A stretch of DNA of 64,000 nucleotides from an uncultured Chlorobiota bacterium. GTDB lineage: Bacteria > Bacteroidota > Bacteroidia > Bacteroidales > JAADGE01. Positions 1 through 10,323 of this stretch are shown in pieces; positions within the stretch are counted from its first letter, which is position 1; each line of letters begins with the position of its first letter. The position numbers and the translations under genes were made by a program. The DNA is taken from positions 95,135-159,134 of the forward strand of contig CAMZKL010000040.1 of assembly GCA_947311255.1 (NCBI GenBank). The letters are read 5' to 3'. The notes beneath the pieces were generated by a model. The model worked only from the letters and a program-made list of their open reading frames with translations, searched no databases and was not told the DNA's origin.

Positions 1-749
1 ATAGAAAATTTCAAAAAAGGTTCTGCTGAAATAATTTTACCGAAGCAAAAATCATTTTCAGATGTTCCATATGTTATAACTTCTTGGTCTTTTATAAGTT
101 TTTTTAATAATTCATTATCATTATTAATAAATAGCTTAGCATTTTTTTTATTAATTGCCTCGTAGAGTTCTGCTTTTGTTTTAATTAAAACTTCAAAAGT
201 ACCAAAACCTTCTAGGTGTGCTTTACCAATATTTGTAATTATTCCATAATCTGGTATTGCTATATTGCAAAGAAACTCAATTTCATTTTGATGGTTTGCT
301 CCCATTTCAACAATACCAATTTCTGTTTCATTATTAAATGACAAGAGAGTAAGCGGTACTCCTATATGATTATTATAATTACCTTTTGTTGCTTTTACTT
401 TATATTTCTTTTTCAAAACTATATGGATAAGTTCTTTGGTGGTTGTTTTTCCATTAGTGCCAGTAATAGCAATGATAGGAAGTCCTAATTTAATTCTATG
501 ATATTTAGCTAATTGCTGAAGAGCTAACAAACTATCATCTACATAGATACATTTATTATTGCTCTTATAATTATTATCATCAGTTATTACGAAAGAAGCA
601 CCTTTTTCAATTGCCTTCTTAATAAAATTATTACCGTTAAAATTTTCTCCTTTAAGGGCCCAAAATAAATATCCTTTTTTTATAGACCTACTATCTGTAG
701 AAATAAAAGGGTGCTTTATAAAAACCTTATATAATTCTGAAATTATCAT
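1..749 (-). CDS. murF: UDP-N-acetylmuramoyl-tripeptide--D-alanyl-D-alanine ligase MurF (3' part runs off the window edge)
   Basis: Minus-strand reading from ATG at 747-749: MIISELYKVFIKHPFISTDSRSIKKGYLFWALKGENFNGN...AITGTNGKTTTKELI...GNYNNHIGVPLTLL; Mur ligase P-loop GTNGKTTTKE. Confidence 0.9.
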   Translation of the reverse strand, partial: MIISELYKVFIKHPFISTDSRSIKKGYLFWALKGENFNGNNFIKKAIEKGASFVITDDNNYKSNNKCIYVDDSLLALQQLAKYHRIKLGLPIIAITGTNGKTTTKELIHIVLKKKYKVKATKGNYNNHIGVPLTLLSFNNETEIGIVEMGANHQNEIEFLCNIAIPDYGIITNIGKAHLEGFGTFEVLIKTKAELYEAINKKNAKLFINNDNELLKKLIKDQEVITYGTSENDFCFGKIISAEPFLKFS

Positions 750-772
750 TCTTTTATTTGGATTGCGAATAT

Positions 773-808
773 AAAAAAAAGACCTCAAAATTGAGGTCTT
801 TTTTTTAA
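773..808 (-). terminator. Intrinsic terminator-like hairpin between gldJ and murF
   Basis: AAAAAAAAGACCTCAAAATTGAGGTCTTTTTTTT, perfect stem with T tract. Confidence 0.75.
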
Positions 809-821
809 AAATTTTTATTTT

Positions 822-2339
822 TTATCTATTTCCGCTTGGGCTTCCAAGTCTAACCATTGAGCATCTGAAACCTAAATCATCACTTGATTGATTTTCGTCA
901 AGAAATCTTCTATTTCCAGGCACTAACCAGTATGCTTTATCTCTCCATCCTCCACCTTTATAGACTCTTGCTTTATCAGTAATCAATGAACTCATTCCTA
1001 TACCATTTTCATCTCCTTGCCCATACATTCTACTTGAACCAGGCTCATCTTCACCTAACCAATCTCCATCGTCAGTTACACTTGATTGAATATCACCATC
1101 TTTATAATTAACATTATAAGCTCTTCTATAATTATGTCTATTTTCACTTTCTGCATCAGTCATTAGGCGATATTTCATTCTTCCTAAACTATCTTTTGTT
1201 ACAAAACTTCCATCTTCATCTTTTTCTTTTACCATAAATATATTACCTCTGAAAGGATTAAAATCGTCAACATCTTGCGATGAAGAAGCTCTATATACGT
1301 CTCTTACCCATTCGTTAACATTTCCTGCCATACAATATAATCCAAAATCATTTGGCCAATAAGAATCAACGGGTACTGTAATAGAGCCATTATCATTTAA
1401 TGCTCCTGCAACTCCCATCATATCACCTCTTCCTCTTTTGAAGTTAGCCATAAAACGTCCTAATTCTTTTTTAGTATCTTTTCTAAGATAATGTCCATTC
1501 CAAGGATATAGTCTATGCGACCATATTCTTTCTGGCGAATCCTTTGAATTTCCTAATAAAGCAAGTGCAGCATATTCCCATTCTGCTTCAGTTGGTAATT
1601 GATATTTAGGAAGTAATATTCCATCTTCCATTCTAACTCTTCTTTCTCCTTCGCCACTTAAACTTGGCAATCCTGTTTCAACTCCCAAATCATATTGCCC
1701 TGCAAGATAAGCCTCTGTATTAAAGTTCTCAGCACCGCTTTGATCTTCGGGTGTAAATCTAAGTATTCCTTCATCAACCAGTAATTGTTCGTTTACTCTG
1801 TCGGTTCTCCAATCACAGAACTTTGATGCTTGATGCCAATTAACACCAACAACAGGATAAGTGTAGTACATCGGTGACCTAAAATAATATTCGACAAAAG
1901 GCTCATTGTAAGCCAATCTTCTTCTCCAAGCCAAAGTGTCTGGCAAAGCTTCTTGATAAACTTGTGGCATATCAACAAATACTCTTCTTAACCAATGTAA
2001 ATATTCTAAATAATCAACATTTCGAACTTCCGTTTCATCCATATAAAATGAAGAAACAGTAACTCTTCTTTGTAAATTATTCCAAGAGTAAGAAACGTCT
2101 TGTTCTACTCTTCCCATTTGGAAAGCTCCGCCTTCAATAAACACAAGACCTGGTCCTGTTTTCTGTTCATTATAGGAAGATACTTCGAATCCTCCGTTCT
2201 CAACTTCGTTGTACATCCAACCTGTTGCAGCAGAATGTGTTCCTACATCTGCATTACCAGTTGAACCTCCTCCACATGAACTAAGTATTAACGCTAAGCT
2301 TACAAAAGCTGCAATTGGAAATAATAATTTCATTTTCAT
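822..2339 (-). CDS. gldJ: Gliding motility/T9SS lipoprotein GldJ-like (FGE-sulfatase domain)
   Basis: Lipobox LILSSCGGG; FGE-like GLVFIEGGAFQMG, DETEVRNVDYLEYL, QLPTEAEWEYAA, GNVNEWVRDVY, YKGGGWRD; next to porU and murF as in other Bacteroidota. Confidence 0.88.
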   Translation of the reverse strand: MKMKLLFPIAAFVSLALILSSCGGGSTGNADVGTHSAATGWMYNEVENGGFEVSSYNEQKTGPGLVFIEGGAFQMGRVEQDVSYSWNNLQRRVTVSSFYMDETEVRNVDYLEYLHWLRRVFVDMPQVYQEALPDTLAWRRRLAYNEPFVEYYFRSPMYYTYPVVGVNWHQASKFCDWRTDRVNEQLLVDEGILRFTPEDQSGAENFNTEAYLAGQYDLGVETGLPSLSGEGERRVRMEDGILLPKYQLPTEAEWEYAALALLGNSKDSPERIWSHRLYPWNGHYLRKDTKKELGRFMANFKRGRGDMMGVAGALNDNGSITVPVDSYWPNDFGLYCMAGNVNEWVRDVYRASSSQDVDDFNPFRGNIFMVKEKDEDGSFVTKDSLGRMKYRLMTDAESENRHNYRRAYNVNYKDGDIQSSVTDDGDWLGEDEPGSSRMYGQGDENGIGMSSLITDKARVYKGGGWRDKAYWLVPGNRRFLDENQSSDDLGFRCSMVRLGSPSGNR

Positions 2340-2455
2340 CTGTATTTTTTGTTTTTGTTTTCAATTATCAAATAAAATATTTACAACTTACACATTTTGT
2401 TATAAATAATTTAAAAGAACCTGTTTAAAAGTATTTTTTCAATCCACAAATATAA

Positions 2456-3409
2456 CTAAAATTTTAAACAAAATATTGCATTCTTACCATTTCTTTTTTT
2501 CTTACATTTAAAAATATAAGTTAAAGTTAATTGATTTGAACTTATAGGTAAGCCAATATTTTTTGTTAACAACATATCGTAACTGTATGATAATCTGAAA
2601 CTTTTTAAAAACAATCCTAGTGTAAATACTCCTGATACTGATTTGAAATTTAGACTATGTTTTATAAAAAACCTTGTTAAAAAAATGTTATTAACTAAGT
2701 GTACTCCATACAATATTTGGTTAAATCTGCCTTGATGATAATAAATAATTTCAGGAGTAATAGTCCTGATATTATCTTTTGTTATCTTTTTCTTTACAGA
2801 AAAAACCTTGCCAATGTTAATTTTAATGAATGGTTTTACATTAAAAGAAGAATAATTATATATTATTTTATCTATGTGTTGTACAGAAACCCCAGCTCTG
2901 TATTTATTTGAGATAAAAACAGTAGCAATAGAAAAATCTAGTTTTTTATTTGAACTAAAACTATTTTCACCTGAAGATTGTGAAATATTTCCAGAAATGG
3001 GATTAATTTGGTCATTAAAAGTTAGATTGTTTATATTTACGTTTTGTTGTAAATAACTTATTTGCATTGCAGTATTGACAAAACTTTTATGTCCTGTTTT
3101 TATTTTATAACTATAAATAAAATCTGCTTTAAAATTATTTAATGCTCCATTTCCTTGTTTTAAATTAGATATTAATACTCCAATTCCACTTTTATATTTA
3201 TTGATATATTTATTGAATGAAACACTATAATAGTCATAAATAAAATTTTTATTATAAGTAAGGTTTATCTCAGAACAATAATTAATTCCAGAATAAGCAG
3301 GATTTAGCACTATTTTTTCAGAATATGGATCTGAAAAAGTGATTTCTTGAGACTTTAAAGAATAAAAAATCATTAAAATTATACTCAATGAAATAAAAAA
3401 TCGTTTCAT
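2456..3409 (-). CDS. PorP/SprF family type IX secretion membrane protein
   Basis: Signal peptide, then QEITFSDPYSEKIVLNPAYSGI...YDYYSVSFNKYI...GIGVLISNLKQGNG, typical PorP/SprF N-terminus. Confidence 0.8.
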   Translation of the reverse strand: MKRFFISLSIILMIFYSLKSQEITFSDPYSEKIVLNPAYSGINYCSEINLTYNKNFIYDYYSVSFNKYINKYKSGIGVLISNLKQGNGALNNFKADFIYSYKIKTGHKSFVNTAMQISYLQQNVNINNLTFNDQINPISGNISQSSGENSFSSNKKLDFSIATVFISNKYRAGVSVQHIDKIIYNYSSFNVKPFIKINIGKVFSVKKKITKDNIRTITPEIIYYHQGRFNQILYGVHLVNNIFLTRFFIKHSLNFKSVSGVFTLGLFLKSFRLSYSYDMLLTKNIGLPISSNQLTLTYIFKCKKKRNGKNAIFCLKF

Positions 3410-3436
3410 AAAAATACTGACTAAATATTATTTCAA

Positions 3437-3444
3437 TAGTTTTG
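3437..3444 (+). promoter_or_regulatory. Bacteroidota -7 box (TAnnTTTG) candidate for porU
   Basis: TAGTTTTG located 23 nt upstream of the porU ATG. Confidence 0.4.
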
Positions 3445-3466
3445 TAATTTTTCTAAAAACCTTAAA

Positions 3467-6400
3467 ATGAGCTTAAAAAAAATAAAAATACTAATTTTAA
3501 CTTTATTAATTCTAACTATTTCCGAAAATTATATTTACTCTCAAACTTTTTCTACAAAAATAAATTGGAAAAGTAAAAGAGAAATAAAGGATTCTTTAAA
3601 TTCATTTTTTTTATTTGACTCTGAAAATATTTCTTTTGACAAAAACCTTACTCCTTTTTATTCAAATCAAATAAATATAAGCAATTTTTATAATAAAGGG
3701 TTTAGTTACAGTTTAAAACCAAAAAACATTAAATATATTGCTTTAAATGAAGCTGAAATTTCAGGCATTAAAAACATTAATAAAATTCCCTCAAATTACA
3801 TTTTTGATTCAAAACTACAATTTGCCAGAGGAATACCTTATGTTACATACAAAATTTCTTCCATAATAAAAAACTCATCATCTGGAAAATATGAGAAACT
3901 AATAAGTTTAGATTTAATTATTGAAAAAACAAGACTTAGTTCCCAAAAAAGCGAACAAGTTTATGCCGAAAATTCAATTTTGAGTTCCGGAACTTGGAAA
4001 AAAATTAGAATTAGTGAAAGCGGTTTATATAAATTAACTTTTGATGAACTTGAAAGTATAGGAATTGACAACCCTCAAAATGTTAGAATCTTTGGTAACG
4101 CTACAGGATGGCTTCCTATGATGGCAGGAGATGAAAGACCGGACGATTTAGTTGAGAATGACATTTTAATTGAAGGTAATTCTGTTATTTTTTATGCTCA
4201 AGGTGCTGACAGATGGGATTATAATGAAACAACACAAGTCTTTGAACCTAAAAATCATTTTTATTCAGATTATTCTTATTATTTTTTAACTTCTGATGTA
4301 AATACAAATTATAATAATACCATAAAACAAGAAACTCAAAGCAGTTTATCTGAAACCCACAATGTTTCAACTTATAACTCTTATGCAGTTCACGAAGAAA
4401 ATCTATACAATATTGCTGAAACAGGAAGAAATTGGTATGGTGAGATTTTTGATATTGACAATAACCAAGATTTCGAATTTTCATTTCCAAATCTTATTGA
4501 CAACCAAGATGCTAAAATAAAAATCTTTGTTGCAGCCACAGGCACATCAAATTTCGTTGTTAATACTAATGGTACTTCAAAAACAATTTCTTGCACAGGA
4601 CCAATTTCTCATAATTTTGCTGCCAGAAAAACAAGTAATTATACTTTTAATACCGGAAATTCCGATAACATTTCAATAAACATTAAATTTAACAGCAATT
4701 CTCCTTCAACAAAATCTTGGTTAGATTACTTTTATATAAATGCAAAAAGTGAATTAAAATTTACAGGAGGACAAATGTCTTTTAGAAATGCTGAAACTAT
4801 TGGAGAAACAAATATTACAAAATACACTTTAAGCAATGCCGGAAGCTCTGTTATAATTTGGGATATAAGCGACAAAACAAAACCTAAAAAGATAAATGCT
4901 TCTGTTTCCGGGAATACTCAAACATTTAAACTTTCAAGTAAAAATCTAAAAGAATTTATTGCTTTTGATAATTCTGTATTTAAAAAACCAGAATTATCAG
5001 AAGTTGAAGATGTTGCAAATCAAAACCTTCATGCAACATCTGGCAATACAGATATGCTTATTATTACTTTCCCAGGTTTTATTTCGCAAGCAAATGAATT
5101 AAAAGAATTACATGAAAGAATTGATGGAATGAATGTTAAAGTTGTAACCCAACAACAAATTTACAATGAATTTTCTTCTGGTGCAGCAGATTTTTCAGCT
5201 ATAAGAGATTATGTTAGAATGATTTACAAAAAAGCAAACAATGGGGATACATTAAGATATTTATTATTATTTGGAGATGGTTCTTATGACAATAAATCCG
5301 GTATAGGTGTAAATGGAAATTTCATGATTACTTACCAACAAAATTGGTCTGAGGGATTAGGAAACTCTTATGTAACAGATGACTTTTTTGGAACATTAGA
5401 CGATAATGAAGGGGATGACGGAGACAGTTTAAAAGGTTTACTTGACATAGGAATTGGGCGTTTAATTGTTAGTAATGTTCAACAAGCCAATGAACATATT
5501 GCCAAAATTAAAAATTATATAAGCACATCAACTTTTGGAGATTGGAGGAACCAACTTTGTTTTATAGCTGATGATGAAAATGGTGTGGTGCATATGTCTC
5601 AAACGGATTATTTAACAAACTATATTAAAGAGAATCATCCAATTTATAATATTGACAAGATTTATTTAGATGCTTACACCCAATATACTGAATCCGGAGG
5701 AGAGAGATATCCGGATGTAAACAATGCAATAAATAGCAGAATACAAAAAGGCAGTTTAATTTTAAATTATGTTGGGCATGGAGGAGAACACGGCTTAGCT
5801 CATGAAAGAGTTATTACAATTAGTGAAATTGAAAGTTGGCGAAACTTTGATAAACTTTCTTTATTTGTTACTGCAACTTGTTCATTTACAAGATTTGATG
5901 ATTACAAATATAAATCAGCAGGGGAAAGAGTTTTTCTTAATCCTCATGGTGGGGCAATAGCAATTTTTACTACTGCAAGAATTGCTTGGGTACATTCTAA
6001 CGGAGACTTAACAAAAGAACTTTACAGAAATATGTTTGGTAAATATAATTCTGGAGAACCATACAGATTAGGCGACATTATTAGAATTACAAAAAACAAA
6101 GCTTATTACCACAAAAATAACTTAATTTTCTTTTTGATGGGAGACCCTGCATTAAAATTAGGATACGCTTCTGAATGCAATGTGGTTACAAATAGTATAA
6201 ACGGAAACCCTATCTCTGAAATTGATACTTTAAAAGCACTAAGTACTGCTACTTTTTCTGGAGAATTACAAGATAAAAACGGTAATAAACTTACTAATTT
6301 TAACGGATCTGTTTCACCAACTGTTTACGACAAGGAAAGAATTATTAATACTCAGAATAATGATGGAGAAGGTGTTTACACATACCAAACAAGAGATAAC

Positions 6401-7249
6401 ATAATATACAAAGGAAGAGCAAATGTTATAAATGGTGAATTTGAATTTAGCTTTATTGTACCGCGTGATATTGCTTTAAATGTAGATACAGGAAAAATAA
6501 GCTATTATGCTCACAATGATGTTTTTGATGCAAAAGGATATTCCTTTAACTTTTTAGTGGGAGATATTGCAAAAGATTATGAAGAAGACAACAAAGGACC
6601 TGAAATTGAATTGTTTATGAATGATGAAAATTTTGTTTCAGGAGGCATCACTAATGCAAGTCCTAGAATTTTTGCAAAACTAAGTGATGAACATGGAATT
6701 AATACTTCTTCCGGAGGTATTGGGCACGACATTACTGCAATTATTGATGATGACATCCAAAATGTTATTATAATGAATGATGATTACAGAGCAAATGCAA
6801 ATACATATAAGAGTGGAGAGCTTGAACACTTTTTATTTAATGTTGATGCCGGTAATCATAAACTAAAGTTTAAAGTATGGGATGTTTATAATAATTCTTC
6901 CGAAGAATATTTAGAATTTTTAGTAGTTGAAGCAAAAAACTTATCAATTGATAAATTATTGAACTACCCTAACCCATTTACAACACACACCGATTTTTAT
7001 TTTGAACACAATCAAGCAGGAACAGAACTAGACCTAATGATTCAAATTTTTACTATTTCAGGAAAATTGGTAAAAACAATTGAATCTAATTTCTTAGCAG
7101 ACGGGTACAGAGCTGGTCCATATCCTTGGGATGGAACAGACGATTTCGGCAATAGAATTGGAAGAGGCGTATACGTTTACAGAGTTAAATTACGCTCATC
7201 AACCGGACAAGTTGAAGAGAAGTTTGAAAAATTACTTATATTAAAATAA
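3467..7249 (+). CDS. porU: Type IX secretion system sortase PorU (C25-like peptidase with FlgD-like C-terminus)
   Basis: 1260 aa; LILNYVGHGGEHGLAHERV and LFVTATCSFTRFDD catalytic regions of C25 peptidases; C-terminal YPNPF..GRGVYVYRVKL. Confidence 0.92.
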   Translation: MSLKKIKILILTLLILTISENYIYSQTFSTKINWKSKREIKDSLNSFFLFDSENISFDKNLTPFYSNQINISNFYNKGFSYSLKPKNIKYIALNEAEISGIKNINKIPSNYIFDSKLQFARGIPYVTYKISSIIKNSSSGKYEKLISLDLIIEKTRLSSQKSEQVYAENSILSSGTWKKIRISESGLYKLTFDELESIGIDNPQNVRIFGNATGWLPMMAGDERPDDLVENDILIEGNSVIFYAQGADRWDYNETTQVFEPKNHFYSDYSYYFLTSDVNTNYNNTIKQETQSSLSETHNVSTYNSYAVHEENLYNIAETGRNWYGEIFDIDNNQDFEFSFPNLIDNQDAKIKIFVAATGTSNFVVNTNGTSKTISCTGPISHNFAARKTSNYTFNTGNSDNISINIKFNSNSPSTKSWLDYFYINAKSELKFTGGQMSFRNAETIGETNITKYTLSNAGSSVIIWDISDKTKPKKINASVSGNTQTFKLSSKNLKEFIAFDNSVFKKPELSEVEDVANQNLHATSGNTDMLIITFPGFISQANELKELHERIDGMNVKVVTQQQIYNEFSSGAADFSAIRDYVRMIYKKANNGDTLRYLLLFGDGSYDNKSGIGVNGNFMITYQQNWSEGLGNSYVTDDFFGTLDDNEGDDGDSLKGLLDIGIGRLIVSNVQQANEHIAKIKNYISTSTFGDWRNQLCFIADDENGVVHMSQTDYLTNYIKENHPIYNIDKIYLDAYTQYTESGGERYPDVNNAINSRIQKGSLILNYVGHGGEHGLAHERVITISEIESWRNFDKLSLFVTATCSFTRFDDYKYKSAGERVFLNPHGGAIAIFTTARIAWVHSNGDLTKELYRNMFGKYNSGEPYRLGDIIRITKNKAYYHKNNLIFFLMGDPALKLGYASECNVVTNSINGNPISEIDTLKALSTATFSGELQDKNGNKLTNFNGSVSPTVYDKERIINTQNNDGEGVYTYQTRDNIIYKGRANVINGEFEFSFIVPRDIALNVDTGKISYYAHNDVFDAKGYSFNFLVGDIAKDYEEDNKGPEIELFMNDENFVSGGITNASPRIFAKLSDEHGINTSSGGIGHDITAIIDDDIQNVIIMNDDYRANANTYKSGELEHFLFNVDAGNHKLKFKVWDVYNNSSEEYLEFLVVEAKNLSIDKLLNYPNPFTTHTDFYFEHNQAGTELDLMIQIFTISGKLVKTIESNFLADGYRAGPYPWDGTDDFGNRIGRGVYVYRVKLRSSTGQVEEKFEKLLILK

Positions 7250-7326
7250 ACATATACAGCAACTCACTAAATACTAACACATTAGACTAGCTTTTAAAAA
7301 CATATTAAATATATACTTTCCTAATT

Positions 7327-7363
7327 AAAAAAGCCTAAGAAAAAATATTTCTTAGGCTTTTTT
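7327..7363 (+). terminator. Intrinsic terminator downstream of porU
   Basis: AAAAAAGCCTAAGAAA..TTTCTTAGGCTTTTTT. Confidence 0.8.
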
Positions 7364-7404
7364 ATTATTTTTGAACAAATTTAATAAAACACAAAAAACA
7401 TAAT

Positions 7405-7412
7405 TATCTTTG
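7405..7412 (+). promoter_or_regulatory. Bacteroidota -7 box candidate for pepD
   Basis: TATCTTTG matches TAnnTTTG, 35 nt upstream of the ATG. Confidence 0.35.
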
Positions 7413-7446
7413 ACAGAATAAATATAAATCTAAAAAAACAAATATA

Positions 7447-8895
7447 ATGACAATAAAAGATTTAAAACCGACTGAAATTTGGAAATATTTTGATGAAATT
7501 ACTAAAATTCCAAGAGCTTCAAAAAAAGAAGAAAAAATAATTCAATATCTTCTAGATTTTGCAAAAAAACATAACTTAGATGCTAAAAAAGATGAAGTTG
7601 GAAACGTAATTATTAAGAAACCTGCAACAAAAGGAAAAGAAAATTCAAAAACTGTTATTTTGCAATCTCATTCAGATATGGTTTGTGAAAAAAATGCAGA
7701 TACAGAACATAATTTTGACACAGACCCAATCCAAACCTATATTGATGGTGATTGGGTAAAAGCAAAAGGAACAACTCTTGGGGGTGATGACGGAATTGGA
7801 ATTGCAGCAGCATTAGACATTTTAGCATCCAAAAACATTAAACATCCTGCAATTGAAGCACTTTTTACATCCGATGAAGAAACCGGAATGACAGGTGCAT
7901 TTGGTCTTCAAGAAGGATTTATGAAAGGTGAGATTTTAATAAACTTAGATTCAGAAGACGAAGGAGAAATTTTTATTGGTTGTGCCGGCGGAATTGATAC
8001 AGTTGCAGAATTTAAATACAAAAAAAATGAAGTGCCTAAAAAATCTGTTGCATACAAAATTTCTGTAACAGGCTTAAATGGAGGTCATTCCGGAGATGAA
8101 ATAGACAAAGGACTTGGTAACGCTAATAAAATTTTAAACAGAATTATTTTTGATGCCAGCAATAAATATAAAGTAAGACTTTCTGATTTTAATGGAGGAA
8201 ACCTAAGAAATGCAATTGCTCGTGAGGCATTTGGAATTGTTACCATAAATAAAAAACATGCAGAAAAATTTGAAAAAACGATTCTTACTCTTGCAGAAAA
8301 AATTAAAAATGAATTATCTGTAACTGAAAAAAATCTTTCTATTGAGTATGAAGTTACTGAACTTCCAAAATTTGTTATTTCAAAAAACACACAAAACAAG
8401 CTAATGCACTCAATTAATGCTTGTTGGCACGGAGTGTATTCTATGAGTGCAGATATGCCGGGTTTGGTTGAAACTTCTACAAATTTAGCTTCTGTCAAAT
8501 TCATTAAAAAGAATAAAATTAAGATTGAAACAAGCCAAAGAAGTTCTGTTGAAAGTGCAAAATATGAAATGGCACAAACAGTTGCATCAGTTTTTAAACT
8601 TGCAGGTGCAAAAGTTAAGCATGGAGATGGATACCCTGGGTGGAAACCAAATACAGATTCTGAAATAATGAAAATTACTGAAATTTCTTATAAAAAATTA
8701 TTTAAAATATCTCCCGATGTAAAAGCCATACATGCAGGTTTAGAATGTGGTCTTTTTTTAGAGAAATATCCTTATTTAGATATGATTTCATTTGGACCAA
8801 CAATAAAAGGAGCTCACTCTCCAGATGAAAGAATGAACATTCCTACTGTTAAAAAATTTAGAGATTTATTGATTGATGTTTTGGAGAAAATATAA
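7447..8895 (+). CDS. pepD: Aminoacyl-histidine dipeptidase (cytosol nonspecific dipeptidase, M20)
   Basis: TKIPRASKKEEKI, ILQSHSDMVCEKN, TTLGGDDGIGIAAALDILA, TSDEETGMTGA. Confidence 0.93.
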   Translation: MTIKDLKPTEIWKYFDEITKIPRASKKEEKIIQYLLDFAKKHNLDAKKDEVGNVIIKKPATKGKENSKTVILQSHSDMVCEKNADTEHNFDTDPIQTYIDGDWVKAKGTTLGGDDGIGIAAALDILASKNIKHPAIEALFTSDEETGMTGAFGLQEGFMKGEILINLDSEDEGEIFIGCAGGIDTVAEFKYKKNEVPKKSVAYKISVTGLNGGHSGDEIDKGLGNANKILNRIIFDASNKYKVRLSDFNGGNLRNAIAREAFGIVTINKKHAEKFEKTILTLAEKIKNELSVTEKNLSIEYEVTELPKFVISKNTQNKLMHSINACWHGVYSMSADMPGLVETSTNLASVKFIKKNKIKIETSQRSSVESAKYEMAQTVASVFKLAGAKVKHGDGYPGWKPNTDSEIMKITEISYKKLFKISPDVKAIHAGLECGLFLEKYPYLDMISFGPTIKGAHSPDERMNIPTVKKFRDLLIDVLEKI

Positions 8896-8930
8896 TATAT
8901 ACTCTAAATTTTAGGAGTTATAGAATATTA

Positions 8931-8964
8931 AAAAGGTCGAAAATTATTTGTTTTCGACCTTTTT
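8931..8964. terminator. Bidirectional terminator between convergent pepD and wbpA
   Basis: AAAAGGTCGAAAA...TTTTCGACCTTTTT. Confidence 0.8.
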
Positions 8965-8983
8965 TAATTTCAATTTAACAATT

Positions 8984-10273
8984 TTACAAACTCATATAAA
9001 TTAAATTATTAATTTTATCTCTATAAATACCTTTAATATCATAAAGAATTCCATTTTTATTTAATTTATCTTTAAAGAATTTCTCTTCTAATCCTGAATA
9101 TTCTTTATGATTAACTGCTACAATAATTGCATCATAATCTTTTTCGCATTTTTCTTTTAAAATAATATCAAACTCTTCTTTAACTTCTTCTTTTGAAGCG
9201 TAAGGATCAATAGTATCTACAATTACTTTATAAGATTCTAGCTCTTTTACAATATTTGCAACTTTTGTATTTCTAATATCACTTACATTTTCTTTAAAAG
9301 TTATTCCCATTACTAATACTTTTGCGTTAAGAATATGTTTGTCTTGAGCAGCAATCATTTTAACTGTTTGCTTCGCAACATAACCACCCATTGAATCATT
9401 TACAAATCTTCCGGAATTTATAATATGTGGATGGTATCCAAGTTCTTTTGCTTTATGAACAAGATAATAGGGATCAACACCAATACAATGCCCTCCAACT
9501 AAACCAGGAGTGAATTTTAGAAAGTTCCATTTTGTTCCAGCAGCTTCAAGCACTTCAAAAGTATTGATATTCAACTTATTAAAAATTATTGAAAGTTCAT
9601 TCATCAATGCAATATTTACATCTCTTTGAGTGTTCTCAATGATTTTTGCTGCTTCTGCAACCTTTATTGAACTTGCTCTGTGAGTCCCATTTTTTAATAT
9701 TATTTCATAAATTTTAGCAATATTATCTAGGGATTCTTCATCACACCCTGAGACTACTTTTGTTATTGTTGTAAGAGTATTTACTTTATCGCCAGGATTT
9801 ATTCTTTCGGGAGAATAGCCAACTTTAAAATCTTCACAAAATTTTAGTCCGGAATGTTTTTCTAAAACAGGGACACAATCTTCTTCTGTACAGCCTGGAT
9901 ATACAGTTGATTCAAAAACTACATAATCATCTTTTTTAAGAATTTTTCCAACAGTATCACAAGCACCTAACAAAGGGCGTAAGTCTGGTTGGTTATGTTC
10001 ATTAATAGGAGTTGGTACTGCAACAATATGAAAATGAGCTTGTTTTAAATCCTCAGCATTTGATGTAAAAAGAATATTTGTACCATCAAATTCATTTGCA
10101 TCGACCTCTTTACTCGGATCAATTTTATTTTTCATCATTTCAATTCTTTCTTCACTAATATCAAAACCGATAACTCTTATTCTTTTTGCAAACTCTAGGG
10201 CAATAGGCAATCCTACGTATCCTAGTCCAATTACAGATATAGTTGCTTTTTCTCTTATTATCTTATTGTACAT
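8984..10273 (-). CDS. wbpA: Nucleotide-sugar (UDP-GlcNAc/UDP-GalNAc type) 6-dehydrogenase
   Basis: ISVIGLGYVGLPIALEFAK; ENTQRDVNIALMNELS; GLVGGHCIGVDPYYLVHKA; GITFKENVSDIRNTK. Confidence 0.88.
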   Translation of the reverse strand: MYNKIIREKATISVIGLGYVGLPIALEFAKRIRVIGFDISEERIEMMKNKIDPSKEVDANEFDGTNILFTSNAEDLKQAHFHIVAVPTPINEHNQPDLRPLLGACDTVGKILKKDDYVVFESTVYPGCTEEDCVPVLEKHSGLKFCEDFKVGYSPERINPGDKVNTLTTITKVVSGCDEESLDNIAKIYEIILKNGTHRASSIKVAEAAKIIENTQRDVNIALMNELSIIFNKLNINTFEVLEAAGTKWNFLKFTPGLVGGHCIGVDPYYLVHKAKELGYHPHIINSGRFVNDSMGGYVAKQTVKMIAAQDKHILNAKVLVMGITFKENVSDIRNTKVANIVKELESYKVIVDTIDPYASKEEVKEEFDIILKEKCEKDYDAIIVAVNHKEYSGLEEKFFKDKLNKNGILYDIKGIYRDKINNLIYMSL

Positions 10274-10323
10274 AATTATTTTGTTATACTTTTAATATAA
10301 AAACTAAACTTTAAAATATATTT

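Noticed and set aside
8085-8504. Minus-strand 139-aa ORF
   Set aside because: Antisense shadow of pepD
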